In this document: positions 24,201-36,116 of the stretch, piece after piece
Numbering within the stretch: position 1 is the stretch's first letter
How the letters are laid out: every line of letters starts with the position of its first letter
Assembly: GCA_030760725.1 (NCBI GenBank)
Contig: JASWHV010000004.1
Span: forward strand, 50,187,136-50,251,135
DNA length: 64,000 bases
Source of the DNA: Neostapfia colusana
Taxonomy: Eukaryota; Streptophyta; Magnoliopsida; Poales; Poaceae
Reading direction: 5' to 3'
Translations under genes and position numbers: made by a program
The notes under the pieces: model-generated
What the model was told of the DNA's origin: nothing
Databases searched by the model: none
Seen by the model: the letters and a program-made list of their open reading frames with translations, nothing else

Positions 24201-24517
24201 TAGAGAGGAAAGGCGAAGTGGCATATCAACTAGAACTACCGGCTCGCCTATCGGAGGTGCATGATGTATTCCATGTGTCACAGCTCAAGAAATGTCTAAG
24301 GACGCCTCAAGAGATGTTACCCATGAATGAGGTTGACGTACGAGAGGATCTGTCTTATGCCGAGCAACCGGTCAAGATTTTGGAGACAATGGAACGCCTC
24401 ACAAGAAATAAAAGAATCCGGATGTGCAAGGTGCAGTCGAAGCATCACTCGGAAGAGGAAGCCACATGGGAGCGAGAAGACCAATTTAAGGCACAGTTTC
24501 CGGAATTGTTTTTCTAG
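21236..24517 (+). pseudogene. G2 pol: protease, RT, RNase H, integrase, chromodomain-like tail
   Basis: Landmarks in order are FDSGATHSF, DIILGMDWL, LPGMPPDREVEF, GYIRPSSSPWGAPV, CVDYRALNEVTIKN, FSKIDLRSGYHQ, FIDDILVFSK, SVDPSKIEDV, the RNase H region (YTDHKSLKYIF, HDLELAAVVHALKIWRHYL), integrase zinc region (HPGSTKMYHDL, LCDTCQLVKAEH), integrase core (HPQTDGQTERTNQ) and a tail EEEATWEREDQF with FPELFF. Damage includes frameshifts near 21235, 21390 and 23515, and stops at 22042, 22579, 22648, 23341 and about 23694. The last 267 codons are open. It belongs to the chromodomain-carrying gypsy clade, which targets heterochromatin. Confidence 0.9.
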
Positions 24518-24548
24518 AACCACCAATCTCGAGGACGTGATTTCTTTT

Positions 24549-24562
24549 AAGGGGGGTAGAGC
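24549..24562 (+). other. G2 polypurine tract
   Basis: AAGGGGGGTAGAGC directly precedes the 3' LTR and would prime plus-strand DNA. Confidence 0.85.
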
Positions 24563-27500
24563 TGTAACACCCCAAAATCTGTTAAGAGGGGAATTTAAAA
24601 AATTTTTGGACGTATTGCATGTGGTGCAGAAATTCAAATTAAAATTAGAATTCAAATTCAAATCAAAACAGAAAAGAAATGGAAAAAGAAAAAAGAAAAA
24701 GAAAAATCCCACTGGCTAGTGGGCCGAAACCCACCAGCCAGCCCACTCTCCCTGCGCCAGCCCCGAACCCACGCCCCTCTCTTCCTCTCACTGACACGCG
24801 GGGCCGCATGTCATCCCCCACCTCTCGCGCGCTCGGCCGACCCCGGGACTCTCCTCTCTCCGGAATCCAAACAACCTCCGAAAAACCGGGCCAACAGCCC
24901 GATCTTCAGCCCCGGACGCTGCTATATAACCCAGTCGATCCTCCGCTGCCTCCCCTCGTGAAATTCCCGCACCGAAACTTGCCAAATTCCCCAGCGCACT
25001 CCAATTTTCTCTCCGGTGAGAACCGAAGCTTCGATCACCGTTTTCTCTCGATCCTTGCTCGGGTTTTCTGATCTAACGCACCGATCATGTTCCACCGCCC
25101 CCGGGGAATCACGCAGCTGCAGAAAAGTCGGTGTTTTGCACCCTAGATGTAGCTCCGGCGAGCACCGCCGCTATTTCATCTTGGACCTTGCCGCCGACTG
25201 TCTTCCAGGACCTCCGAGCTCAAGAAAAACCCCGAGGTGAGATCCCCGACCTCCCCTCTACCGCTCTATGCCATGAAATCCCAGTTTTAGGAGGTATAGA
25301 CGATGATCCGAAGTTCTCCGGCGAGATCGCCGCCTCCCGCTGCCGCGCGCCGCCGGGCAGCGCCGCCCGCGCATGGGCAGGGCGACGTGGCCCCCTGAGG
25401 CCCGTCCATTTTAAATCGTGCGGTTCCTATTAGATCTAACCCGTACCGCTTCGCGTTATAATCTCAGCCGTCTGTTTTAAATCGGACGGTCCACGTCGGC
25501 CCCGCATTATAAATGCCGGGATTCTTACGCGCTACCCCCTGGGGATCTCAGAAAACACGAGCTAGCCCCGGAAACTTCTGATCTAGCCCCTGGAACTTCA
25601 GAAATTCGTGTAAATTCATTTAAAAATCAGTTTTAACCCCTGGACTTAATAAAAAATAGGAAAACCCCTCTGTTATGTGTAGTTAGACCCCTGGAAATTT
25701 ATGAAATAATAAATTAGACCCTGTAGTAGGGTGGATTTACCTTTTTGACCCTATATGATATTAAATTCAGAAATTTGAATATGTGATTAGGATTTAAATT
25801 TAAAAGGTGAGGCAAACACATTGTAAATTCAAATTTAAACTCTCCTAGCACTTGGAAAACTTTAGAATGAGTTAAAAATAGATTTTAAGCTGAAACAAAT
25901 CTGTCTAATTGATTGTTCACATTTATTAGTTATAGGGACACATTTTTAGGTTAGGAAATAATTCTGAAAATTGGTAAAATAAATTTAAATTAGTTCACAT
26001 CAGAGGAGAAGTTCAAAAATATATTATTTAATATTTTAGATCAGAACCTATTCTGTTTAGATGATATGCCCTACTATTTAATATTAAAACTCACTTTTAG
26101 GCATAGAAAGTAAATCCGAAAAATATAGGGAAATGGGTATGCATAATTAGAAAATGATAGATGAAGTCTCTAACTCCAAAAACTTCATTTTAGGATTTGG
26201 TAGAAGATCTGAAAACCTATTTGGAGTAGGAAATTACCTTTCATGCAAACTTGGTAGCTAAGAAGTGTATTAATTGAATATAAGGAATTTGTTCAAATTG
26301 GAAATTCATATATAGTGTGCAAACAGAAATCTGAATACAAAAGTTAGAAATCATATACATATGTTTAAAAATGCATGTAGGCTAAAAATCGACACATCTA
26401 GAGTAACCACAACACTTAGAAATGTGAATGACTATCATATGTATGTATGTGTGGGTTGTATGAAGTGAAAGTGTGAACTATGTCTTATGTATTGTTGTTT
26501 TCTTTTGCTATGTGTATTGGCATGAGTAGAATCTGCCCCAGAGCAAGTTTTTCCCTTACAAGACCAAGACTTTCCATTCCCAGAGCAGCAGGAAGAAGGC
26601 AAGTGTCCTTGACCACTTTGATCCTATACTAGGATATGTAGATAGAATTATTTGCATTGTCAATTGAAATATGAAACCAATGCTAGGAAGTTTCCCTAGA
26701 ATTGCATTACCTTGTGTCCTTGTAGCTTGGGTTGGGACTTATTTTATCATGTCATTTATTATTATGCTTATGCTTAGCCATGCTTAGAATGGGATAATTG
26801 GGATATGAGATCATCAATTTATTTACCTTACTCTTGAATGAGATATTATGAGTTATGTAGAGGTAGGGATCGAGGCAAGTTGGATGATTTGGTTGGTGCT
26901 GGGTGCACGAGACTCGGGTTTGTGTTTAGTACTTGCCTGGATCCTAAGGACCGGTTCATGGAGCATGTAACCTGGCTTTACCGTGCCAACCACATGCTGA
27001 GATGGGACAGCTTGGCCAATTAATTAGGGGTATCCCCGACGTAGTATGGGTGTGTTGGATGGTGCGGGGAATAGGTGTCAGCTGGACTACCATATGAACC
27101 GCAAGGCTCAAGAGGGGGCCACTGCAGCGCGGTTGGAGCCTCTTGTATGCTGTTAGGGGTGAAACCTCAATGGACCCACGCTCGTCGGGAATCCCTTTGT
27201 TAAGGCTTCGTAGTGATCTCCTGGCTACACGCCTGGGAAGTGTAAATGTGGTTCGCGGCCACTGGCATAATGGAGGTTCTTTTAGTCCACCCGGCAATGG
27301 GGGATGAAATCACTACATGTGGGTACAATGGTGCAAACTCTGCAGAGTCAAAACTGTCATGACAGCCGTGCTCACTGTCAAGAGCGGCTTGGACTTATTC
27401 ATGATTAGAGAATGATGACTTTGGAAGTTGTGGATGTTAAGCGGGGAGCTTAACATTGGAAATGATGTTATGGTTACTTGATATTGATGATGGGTTGGGA

Positions 27501-27999
27501 GATTGGGATCCATTTCACCTGTGTAGTAATGTAGGTGCTTATTAAGCTAAGGTGATAGGTAATAATTATGTAGTGCTTTAACCATGAGTTCAACCTCTCC
27601 TTGCTCTAGCCATGCATGACATAACTTTCCCACACTTGCTGAGTACCAACGGTACTCAAACTTGCATATTTGTTGGTTTAAATTGCTGCTCAGGTCAAGG
27701 AGATGATGTGGTGTTCAATGACTAAGACTTTGGACCCGAAGAAGGATTCTAGGTTCATGGAGTCCCCCGGGCAACGCCTGTGACGAAGCCCACAAGATTT
27801 ATATTCCGCTGCTATTTTATTTACATGTTATGAACTTGTTATCGTCCATCGAGACGTATGCGATGTATGACTTATTTATATTCGACACCTGGCTTGTAAT
27901 AAATGATGCTTCACTATTTGTCATCACATGTATGAGAAAATGATCCTGGCATACATGTGATACTCACTCGGTTGTTCTTCGGATAAACCGGGTGTGACA
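24563..27999 (+). repeat. G2 3' LTR
   Basis: It matches the 5' LTR along its length, with a TATA box at 24923-24929. The exon-like blocks are at 26530-26598 and 27694-27725. In this copy a CAA to TAA change at 27723 stops exon B early. It ends GTGTGACA and is followed by ACAGC, then G1 pol. Confidence 0.93.
26530..27725 (+). pseudogene. LTR micro-ORF, G2 3' LTR copy, broken
   Basis: Exon A (26530-26598, AAGAAG|GCAAGTG donor) is intact. Exon B starts at 27694 after CTGCTCAG but meets TAA at 27723, where the 5' LTR has CAA. The block is otherwise identical in layout to 17285-18507. Confidence 0.5.
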
Positions 28000-28004
28000 A
28001 CAGC

Positions 28005-29797
28005 TGCTGAAGAAGGCTACCAAATATGTTTGGAGTCCAGCATGTGAAGCAGCATTCAAGGCATTAGTGAAGCACCTAACATCAGCACCGGTTTTGGCGC
28101 AGCCAGACACAACAAAACCGTTCGATGTGTACTGTGATGCATCCGACATTGGGCTCGGATGTGTGCTGATGCAAGACCAAAGGGTGGTCGCATATGGATC
28201 ACGGCAGCCCAGAAACCATGAGCAGAATTATCCAACTCATGACCTAGAGCTCGCTGCCGTGGTACCCACACTCAAAATGTGGAGGCACTACCTACTCGGT
28301 AACCTCGTGCATTTATATACCGACCACAAAAGCCTCAAGTACATATTCACTAAGAAAGAGCTGAACATGAGGCAGCAAAGATGGTTGGAGTTGATAAAGG
28401 ATTACGAAATAGAGATCCATTATCACCCCGGCAAGGCAAACGTAGTGGCGGATGCGCTGAGTTGCAAGTCACAAGTGAACAATCTGACCATCACACCGTT
28501 GGAATAGAGGAAGCCAACACTGCATGTGATTCCACATGGAGCTCTCTACAACATAGCTTTGATCCCCACCATCCGTGAAGAGATAGCGGCAGCTCAGAAA
28601 CATGACAAGGGCATGTCGCATTTGCGGAGACGTGTAGACAGTGGGGAGCTGAAATGTTTCCGAAAAGATGGAGACGGCGTCCTATGGTTCAAGGACCGGA
28701 TCGTCGTATCCCGTAACCCGGAGTTGCGGAAGAAAATCTTTAATGAGGCTCACTTGTCAAAGTTTTCTATTCACCCCGGCAGCAACAAAATGTATCAATA
28801 ACTCAGAAGCAATATTTGGTGGACACAGATGAAGCGGGAGATCGCAAAGTACGTGTCCAAGTGTGGTGCATGTCGAAGGGTGACGGCAGACCACATCAGA
28901 AAACCGGGACTGCTACAACCACTGAGAGTTCCTGCCTGGAAGTGGGAAGATGTGAGCATGGACTTCATCGTCAGTTTACCCACCACTTTTCAGAAGCATG
29001 ATTCTGTGTGGGTGATCATCGACCGTCTCACCAAGGTTTCCCATTTTATCCCGGTCAACACCAACTACAACGCCAAGAAGTATGCTGAATTGTACATCTC
29101 ACGGATCCTATGCTTGTATGGCGTACCCCGCACCATCATATCGGATTGGGGCACTTTATTTGTGTCCCGTTTTTGGGAGCAGCTACACGCTGTGTTGCGG
29201 ACGAAGCTGATCCGTAGTTCAGAGTACCACCCACAGACGGATGGGCAAACCGAGCGGGTAAATCAGATTCTAGAGGACATGCTACGAGCTTGTGCTATCA
29301 ACCACGGTAAGAATTGGGATGATCACTTACCGTTGGCCAAGTTCTCGTACAACAATGGGTACCAAGCCAGCATCAAGATGGCACCCTATGAGGCGCTATA
29401 CGGAAGAAAATGCCGCACACTGCTGAATTGGTGTGAGTCTGGCCAAAGGGTCACCTTCGGGATTGATCTTGTCAACAACGCGGAGGAAAAGGTTCGACTA
29501 ATTCAAGCGAATTTAAAAGCCGCCCCATCCTGACAAAAACAGTATGCGGACCGGAGAAGATGCCCATTACAATTCAAAGTCAGGGATCACGTGTATCTAC
29601 GTGTATCTCCAATGAAGGGCGTAAACAGATTCGGGGTGAGAGGAAAGTTGGCACCCCGATTCATCGGTCCATTCCAGATTACAGAAAGATGTGGATCGGT
29701 AGCATACCAGCTGGAATTACCAGAAACACTCTCCGGTGTGCACGACGTCTTTCACATTTCCCAGCTGAGGAAGTGCCTTAAGCTATCAACTACCATT
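28005..29797 (+). pseudogene. G1 RNase H and integrase
   Basis: This resumes G1 pol after G2: SPACEAAFKALVKHL, FDVYCDASDIGLGCVLMQ, HDLELAAVV, YTDHKSLKYIF (RNase H), a TAG at 28505, then the integrase zinc region (HPGSNKMYQ, KCGACRRV), MDFIVSLP, IISDWGTLF and HPQTDGQTERVNQILE with the catalytic Glu kept. Stops occur at 28799 and 29531. The C-terminal beta-barrel (GPFQITERCGSVAYQLELPE, VFHISQLRKCLKLSTT) breaks off at 29797 where the G3 LTR starts. Confidence 0.88.
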
Positions 29798-32062
29798 TGT
29801 GGCGGACCGGAATCTGTTCATCCAGGATCGTAGAGGGTGGTGCCGCACGATGCGACACCCGACAGCACACATCATAAGAACGATATTGTATTACATAGAA
29901 CACCAACTGAAATGTACAAAGTAGTATATGACTTCAGTTACAAACTAGTGTTTAGATTACAACAGCGGAAACTAAGTTTGTACAACTCACGCCCATCTAC
30001 CTAGCAAAAGTCGGTTGCCCAGCCCTTGGACAACCCACACTAGCTGCACTCCTCAGCTCAGCGCGGCGTGTACGGTTCCCACTCAACCGTGGTCCCCGAT
30101 GGAGGGTAGCCCTCACCGGTGGACTCGTAACACGAGTCCGTGGGATGCTCCTCACCTGAAAAACACTTATAGCAGCAACCATGAGCACGATGGCTCAACA
30201 AGACTTAACCGACTCACCTAGGCATGAAACTCTACATGTAGTTACACGAACATGGGATGGTAAATTTCAGGAAACAGACACGCCTACAAGTTCATCCTTA
30301 GTTCATCTTTTAGCCACAAGTTAACAGATCATGAATCTGAAATTTAGTAAGCAATATTTGGTGGCACACATGTAGCAATACAATTATACATATCAGCAAA
30401 ATTGAATCATAACATTCCATAAATTTATCTACGTCATGATGCAGTGAACAAGCGGTACTCATCACCGCGAGGGACGGCGAATCAACTTGATATACACCTG
30501 CAGGGATACCCAAAGAGCACGTCACGTACGTCCACCCATGGAGCTGCACAGCACGCTCACTCGATGTCGTACGGGACAACCTTTCACTAAACAGCCCAAA
30601 CGTCAAACCGGTCGCACCAAAACGGACAGGAGGTTCCCTACACGGAGCATCTCTCTATGCCCGCTAGCGGATTTCCACCTTGCTGCCCTCAACCTACACC
30701 TATAAATCAGTGTGTTATGCCTCGACGCCTGGAGGTATAGGTTACATCGGTTTATCGGGGCCCATATATCCGATATGCCTTCGGTACATTCAATACTTGT
30801 TCAGCAGGGACGCACATGGATCGGTCCTCAATCGACACGGACAAGGCTGCGCACACAAGACTTCCTCTTGCTGCGCCCTATCCCCTGCCTAGTCTCATTT
30901 TCATTACTAAAGTGATCTCACATCACTCGAATCAATCTCGTATGTCCCAAGCCTAACTCACGAGTAGATTCCAACTACTCAACTTGTACCGAAGTTCTAT
31001 GAATAATTAAGCATAGCCTGTCTACTCGTGGCCTTAGACACTACCCTCACTCTTATTGGAAAATTCTGGTTATGCACTTGGGTTACATCCACCCTACACC
31101 TAATGCACATCCATAAACTTCATACCAAGTATATAACAAAACAAAACTTTATAAAATGGTTTAATGTAAACCAAGGCTTGCCTTGTTGCTGGTGGTTAGT
31201 GGTTAGGGTTTCGTCCAGAAGAAGGAAATCGAGCACCTCCGGAGTTTCCTCGCCTTCAGCAACTAAACGTAAGCAGTATGCTATATGTTAATTTAAATGC
31301 AATGTTTGAAATTGAATATGTAATTACCATAACTCTATCTAGCCCTCCCCTTTGGCTCTGAAACTTTTTTTGTGGCTTGATAGGGTCCTAACCAGAGTCT
31401 TGACCAAGTTTCATTTGAAACAAAGTTCATTTGAGCTTTGTACAAATAAAAGCCTATTTGGTCAGTATTAGAGCCTCTAAGGAATTCCAGGGGTTACATG
31501 GCCCCAACCATTACTTTCTGGAAACTAGAATTTGAGATGGTTCTAATTAAATTGGTTTCATGTCATTTGAAGAATTCTAGATGAAGTTATGCCCTAAACA
31601 ATAATTTGAGAAAATCTGAAAAATGTTTCTGTACATTTTTCTATTTTCTCAGGGCAGTTCAACTAATCACACCATTAGGGGAACTTAATTAACTTGGATG
31701 GGTCTGAAAATTTTACTGTGATTCAAGGATTTTCCATTGAACCTCTCAGCCAAATTTCAGAATTTTTCATAAAGTAATTCTCCAGATAAAATTCCCAATA
31801 ATTTAAATTTTAGGGAATTAATTCTGGAAAACTATTAAGTTTCATGAGCTGAAATTTATGTTGCTGGAAAGTACTAAAAATATGAATTCAGCAAAATTTA
31901 GTTCACTGAATTTGGAGCTTCCTAGCAAAAGTTATATGCATTTGAAGTTTGAACTAAACTAGAAAATCCCAAAAATGTTTAAACTCTGCGGGTGGGCCCC
32001 ACCACCAGCTTTCTTCTTCCTCACACGTGCGCCTAAACCCCGCGGCGGCAATCTCCGGCGAG
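29798..32062 (-). repeat. G3 LTR, downstream portion
   Basis: Read on the minus strand this is the transcribed and U5 part. It holds exon A (31262-31182) and exon B (30155-30058) and ends CCGGTCCGCCACA. It is a divergent relative of the G4 LTR; for example both carry related CCGCGAGGGACGG and GTGAACAAG-like blocks. No other gene is seen. Confidence 0.8.
30058..31262 (-). CDS. Putative spliced LTR micro-ORF, G3 (exons 31262-31182, 30155-30058)
   Basis: Exon A is 81 bases, the same length as in G4, bounded by GTTTAG and the donor CAAG|GCAAGCC. Exon B follows GTTTTTCAG and ends in TGA at 30058-30060. The joined frame is open. Exon A shares PEVLDF with G4, and five of those six codons differ from G4 only at the third position. 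Exon B ends VEWEPYTPR, compared with VEWESCTPPC in G4. This pattern is expected of a translated sequence under selection. No initiator ATG is identified; an upstream exon must supply one base of the first codon. Confidence 0.55.
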
Positions 32063-35000
32063 TGTAAAGGCCTCAGTTTTTGACACATGTTTGAAGTGTT
32101 CATCACCACACAACACACCTTATTTGAAGAAATTTGATGAACACATTTGAAGAGCAAGTAACCATTATCAACATGCTCATTAGAGAATAAACTCACAAAA
32201 TGCAAAAGTATTATTTCCCACGTGCATTATCTATGGGGCTGGGTATATGAAAACTCCTACACCTTGCTAGGGATGTCCATGCCAAGTTTCACCCAAATTC
32301 AAAACCTTTTTGAGGTATTTTTTGGGTATAGCATGAAAGAGGGTAGTTTGAACCCAAATTCAAATTCAAACTGTTTTTATGCCATGAATTCAAATGTGGG
32401 AGGCATATTGTTACTCAGCACATTTTTATGAGCTCACACACCAATTTTAACTCCATTTGGAGTTGATCTTGACATGAGCTAAGTGTAGCAAATTCAAACT
32501 TTATTTGAATTTCAAACTGAACATGTGCTGAAATTTAGTCAAACCAAACCCAATTTGAATTCTAACCAATTCAAATGGCTCAGGGGTGAATAATTCAAAT
32601 CACAATGGGCATTTTAGGGCTTACTGTTTACAACAGTGATATGGAGATAATCTCAGAGGTTAAAAATGAAAGTGGGACCCACATGCCAGCCACTGAAGTG
32701 ATTCAACCGACTGAGACTTTCTCACTCGGGTCTTCGGACTTCAGCAGAGATCGCCACCGAGGGAGGCCGCCGCGCCACCAGCCGCTTCGCCACGCGTGCC
32801 CACGAGTCGGTTCGGAGCCCTCCTTAAGGCGCCCCACGCGGTGGCCGAAGCCCCCTCACCATTTTCTCCTCGCAAGAACACAGAGCCGGGAATTTTCCCT
32901 CCGCCGCTTGGAACCGATCAGAGAGCCCTGATCACAGCCACTCTGCTTCCTCCAGAGCTACGGTAAGGTACTAGGAACCTTCCTCCTTATTCCCCGTTGC
33001 TAGAAATTGGATGAAACCGGTTGATCTCGGCTGCACCGAGAGTTCCATTCAGGGACACAAAGCCGCCGCACTTCGGGCTCCTGTGGACAGCCCAACCGGG
33101 AGGTTGTCACGCCCGAGATAAGGCATCCCTGCACGCGCTGGTGATCGGTGCTGCTCAACCCCGAGCCACAGCCCGAGTGCTTGATCACCGGCGGTGAATT
33201 TCCAGTTTTCCCTTTCTCGGTACAGACCGACCTTCGGGTACGGTTCTGACAAATTCACACTCTAGGAAGAGTTAGAGAGTCTCAATCCACTCCTACACAG
33301 ACTAGACTTGGTAGCGCACAAGTTGACTTCACAACCTTTAGCCGGAGAACCCCTGTACACGGCATATTTCGAAGATTGCCAATGGCGGATCATGCGGGAA
33401 GCATCGGACGCACGGTGAGAGACTACTTCGGGCCTCCCCCGAGCTGCTTCAAGCTAGTGTCGACCTTTCCTAAGGTCCACTGATGCTCCCCGACCGGTTT
33501 CTCGAGTGATTGAGGTGCCAGGGAGTTCGGCCGACACGACCGAAGTTCTCCCGAGGCCGCCGCTCGTCGCCGACCATGTACTGGCCATTTTCATAACGAA
33601 CTGAGCCCGGAATCATGTTCCCCGAGTGAAAGTAGGCAGGGGCGGCCATAATCATGAAGTTTGGAGCTCCACAGAGGCTGCCGGCATGCTCTCCGGCGAG
33701 GTAACGCGGCGGCAGAGCGTGGGCGGCGAGAGGTAGACGAAAGGGTGGGACCCGGCTGTTAGTGGCTCGTATTTTAAATCGGGATCGGGTTGCGGCTCGG
33801 ATCCGGTGTGCTGGCGCGCAAAAACCCCGTAGACACCGGTGTTCCATCGCTCCCGTGTCCGACACGTGTACCGTGGACCCACAGGAAGATTTGAATTTTT
33901 CCCTGATTTTCAGAATTCATTCAAACTTCAAATCCTCATAACTTTTGCTAGGAAGCTCCAAATCGAGTGAACCAAATTTTGTTGGATTCAGCTCTCTGAG
34001 TACGTTCTAGCAAATCAAGTTTCACTTCATGAAAAATCCTTATTTCTCCAGAATTAATTCCTCAAAATTTAAAATGTTTGGAATTTTAACTGGAGAATCC
34101 TTGGGAGGAAATTTCTGAAGTTTTTCTGGAATGTTCATCAAAATATCCCTGAACTACCATAAAAATTTCAGATCCATTTGAGCTCATTTGATCCACCTAA
34201 TGGTGTGATTAATAAAACTGTTCCAGAGAAATTAGAAAATGTTCAGAAACATTTTCAGAAATTCTCTGAAATTGTTTAGCTCATATCTTTAGCTAGGAAC
34301 CATCAAATTAAGTGAAACCAACTCCATTAGAACCCTCTGAAAATCTACTTTTCAGAAAGTCATGGCTTGCTCCGTGAAATCCCTAAACCACCCTAAGAGT
34401 TCCAATTAAGGTCAAGGACATAATTATTTGTGGAGAGCTCAAATGAGCTTTTCTTCAACTAAAACCTGACCAAGTCTCTGTTTAGGTTGTAACCAAACCA
34501 CAATAAAAATTTCAGTCATTGGGTCTGTCTAGTAAGAGTTATAAACTACACAAGTTTAAATTCAATCAAATGCATTCAAATTAATACATGTACTTATATC
34601 TCATGTAGTCGCTAAGGTCGAGGAGGAACCCGAAGTCCTAGACTTCGTTACTCCGGAAGAGCAGCTAGCCTACGACCAAGAGCAGCAAGGCAAGCTCCAG
34701 TTTGCATTGACCCTTTTTCAAATTTTTACTGTTTTGAGCACTTACTTGGAGTACCATTACTTCTTGCATTGGAGTCTTGCTTGAAAACCCAAGTTCATAG
34801 CCAAGAGAACCATGGGTTTGGGATTAGGATTGCAAACCCCGTTAGCTACTGCAATGCAAAGATAGTGTAGGATTTGGTACAAGTCGAGTAGTTGGAACTA
34901 CTCTTGAGCATATGCTAGAGGCACTCGACTCGGGCAGAGATAGCACATGATACACATGGAAAGAAAAATGAGACCGAGCGGAGAGTAAGGGCAGCAGGAC

Positions 35001-36100
35001 TTTGGGGCCTGTGTGCTATAGCTCCGCTTGTGTCGATTGAGGAAAGAGCCGTGTGCGGGCCTGTTGAACAAGCTAGAACAGTACCGAAGACCTACCGGCT
35101 ATATGGGAACCGGGAAACCTATGTAGCTCGGGTAGCTGGGTGTTGAGGCATAGCTGGTCGTTCAGAGGGTAGGTTGAGAGCTCGAGGTGTAAATCGGCTG
35201 GCGGCACTGAGATGCGCGTGCAGAGACCTCTTGCTCGGGATGATTGGACCAGATCAACATTTGGCTGACGGGTGAAAGGTGGTTGCGTATGACGTCCGTG
35301 ATGGTTGTTGTAGGCAACATCGAGTACGGGCGTACGTGACGGGTTATTCGGGTAACCCTGCAGGTGTAAATCGATTATAATCGCCGTCCCTCGCGGTCAG
35401 TGAGTACCACTTGTTCACTGTACCGTGACGTAGAAAGAACAGGCTAGTTACATGTTAAAATGGTGCTAATTGAAAGATGGACTTTGATTGTTAATGATTG
35501 CTGTAGTTTAGAGCTAACTAAAGTTCTTTTCAACTTTGGGCAAAGTACATGAGAGAAATTCGTTTCTTGTTTGATTGCGGCTCTCTCATGTGCCTTAGCG
35601 TAAGGTTCTCCACATCCGGCTGCTAAAACTTGAAAGCAAGGTTCCACTAATTAGGTGAGTCCTTTGCAACTTGTTTTACCTCATGTACCCATCACCCCTC
35701 ATGTAGAAGTTCCATGTTTAGGAGAGACGGGTCAGTCTTGCTGAGCCTTCGTGTTCACTGCTTGTGTTTGAAGCTTTTGCAGGGTTCTATGAGGAAGGGA
35801 CTCCCGAGGAAGAGACGGAACCCCAGGAGGGGAATCCCGTCGAGTGGGAGTCATGCACGCCGCCGTGTTAGTGTGCGTGTGTGCTAGCAAGGACACGTTC
35901 ACGGGCTGAACGTGAACTTGATGCGTAGTCTACGCCCGTGAGTGTAGACTGAACATATTTTGTTGTAAAAATGTTCATTAACCCGTTTATGTAATAAACT
36001 TTTGCTTCCGCTTTGTACCTTTGATGTGTGTTATCCGGTGCTGTGCAACGCAGAACCCCTCAGCGTGATCCTGGCTCGACAAGACCGTGGGGTCGTGTCA
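32063..36100 (+). repeat. G4 5' LTR
   Basis: The first 600 bases are AT-rich (U3), followed by a GC-rich block to about 33880, AT-rich sequence to 34600, and then the two exon-like blocks at 34609-34689 and 35783-35871. A donor-like CTACG|GTAAGG lies at about 32961. No clear TATA box was found. Confidence 0.95.
34609..35871 (+). CDS. Putative spliced LTR micro-ORF, G4 5' LTR (exons 34609-34689, 35783-35871)
   Basis: Exon A (81 bases) follows CTCATGTAG and ends CAGCAAG|GCAAGC, a GC-type donor. Exon B follows GAAGCTTTTGCAG and ends TAG at 35869. The joined frame is open and strongly acidic: EEEPEVLDFVTPEEQLAY in exon A, then GFYEEGTPEEETEPQEG and VEWESCTPPC in exon B. DFVTPEEQ aligns with DFPFPEQQ of G2 and DFEIREQQ of G5. 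The gap between the exons is 1093 bases, almost equal to that in G2 (1095). The start codon is not found. Confidence 0.55.
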
Positions 36101-36104
36101 GCGC

Positions 36105-36116
36105 TGGTATCAGAGC
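36105..36116 (+). other. G4 primer-binding site (tRNA-iMet)
   Basis: TGGTATCAGAGC lies four bases after the LTR end. Confidence 0.95.

Larger units (their letters stand above)
15358..27999 (+). mobile_element. G2: Ty3/gypsy element with orf0, 12.6 kb
   Basis: LTRs of 3397 and 3437 bp begin TGTAACACCCC and end GTGACA. The flanks AGAGC (15353-15357) and ACAGC (28000-28004) are a 5-bp target duplication with one mismatch. Internal order is primer site, orf0, gag, protease, reverse transcriptase, RNase H, integrase with chromodomain-like tail, polypurine tract. Outside the insertion G1 pol resumes without loss. gag-pol is broken many times while orf0 is intact. Confidence 0.93.
408..29797 (+). 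mobile_element. G1: Ty3/gypsy (chromovirus-type) element, interrupted
   Basis: This is an old relative of G4. Its pieces read in order as LTR end (408-460), primer site (464), leader, orf0 (1960-2922), gag (3196-3534, resuming at 13149), protease and reverse transcriptase (to 15357), then RNase H and integrase (28005-29797). The gaps hold C1 and G2. The integrase C-terminus is cut at 29797, where the G3 LTR begins with TG. The last part of pol and the 3' LTR are not in the window. Order and identity come from side-by-side comparison with G4, which keeps the same genes without interruption. Confidence 0.9.

Noticed and set aside
29798..32062. Independent host genes suggested by several short open frames
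   Set aside because: The stretch is the G3 LTR in reverse. The short frames have no recognisable content and the layout matches the G4 LTR.
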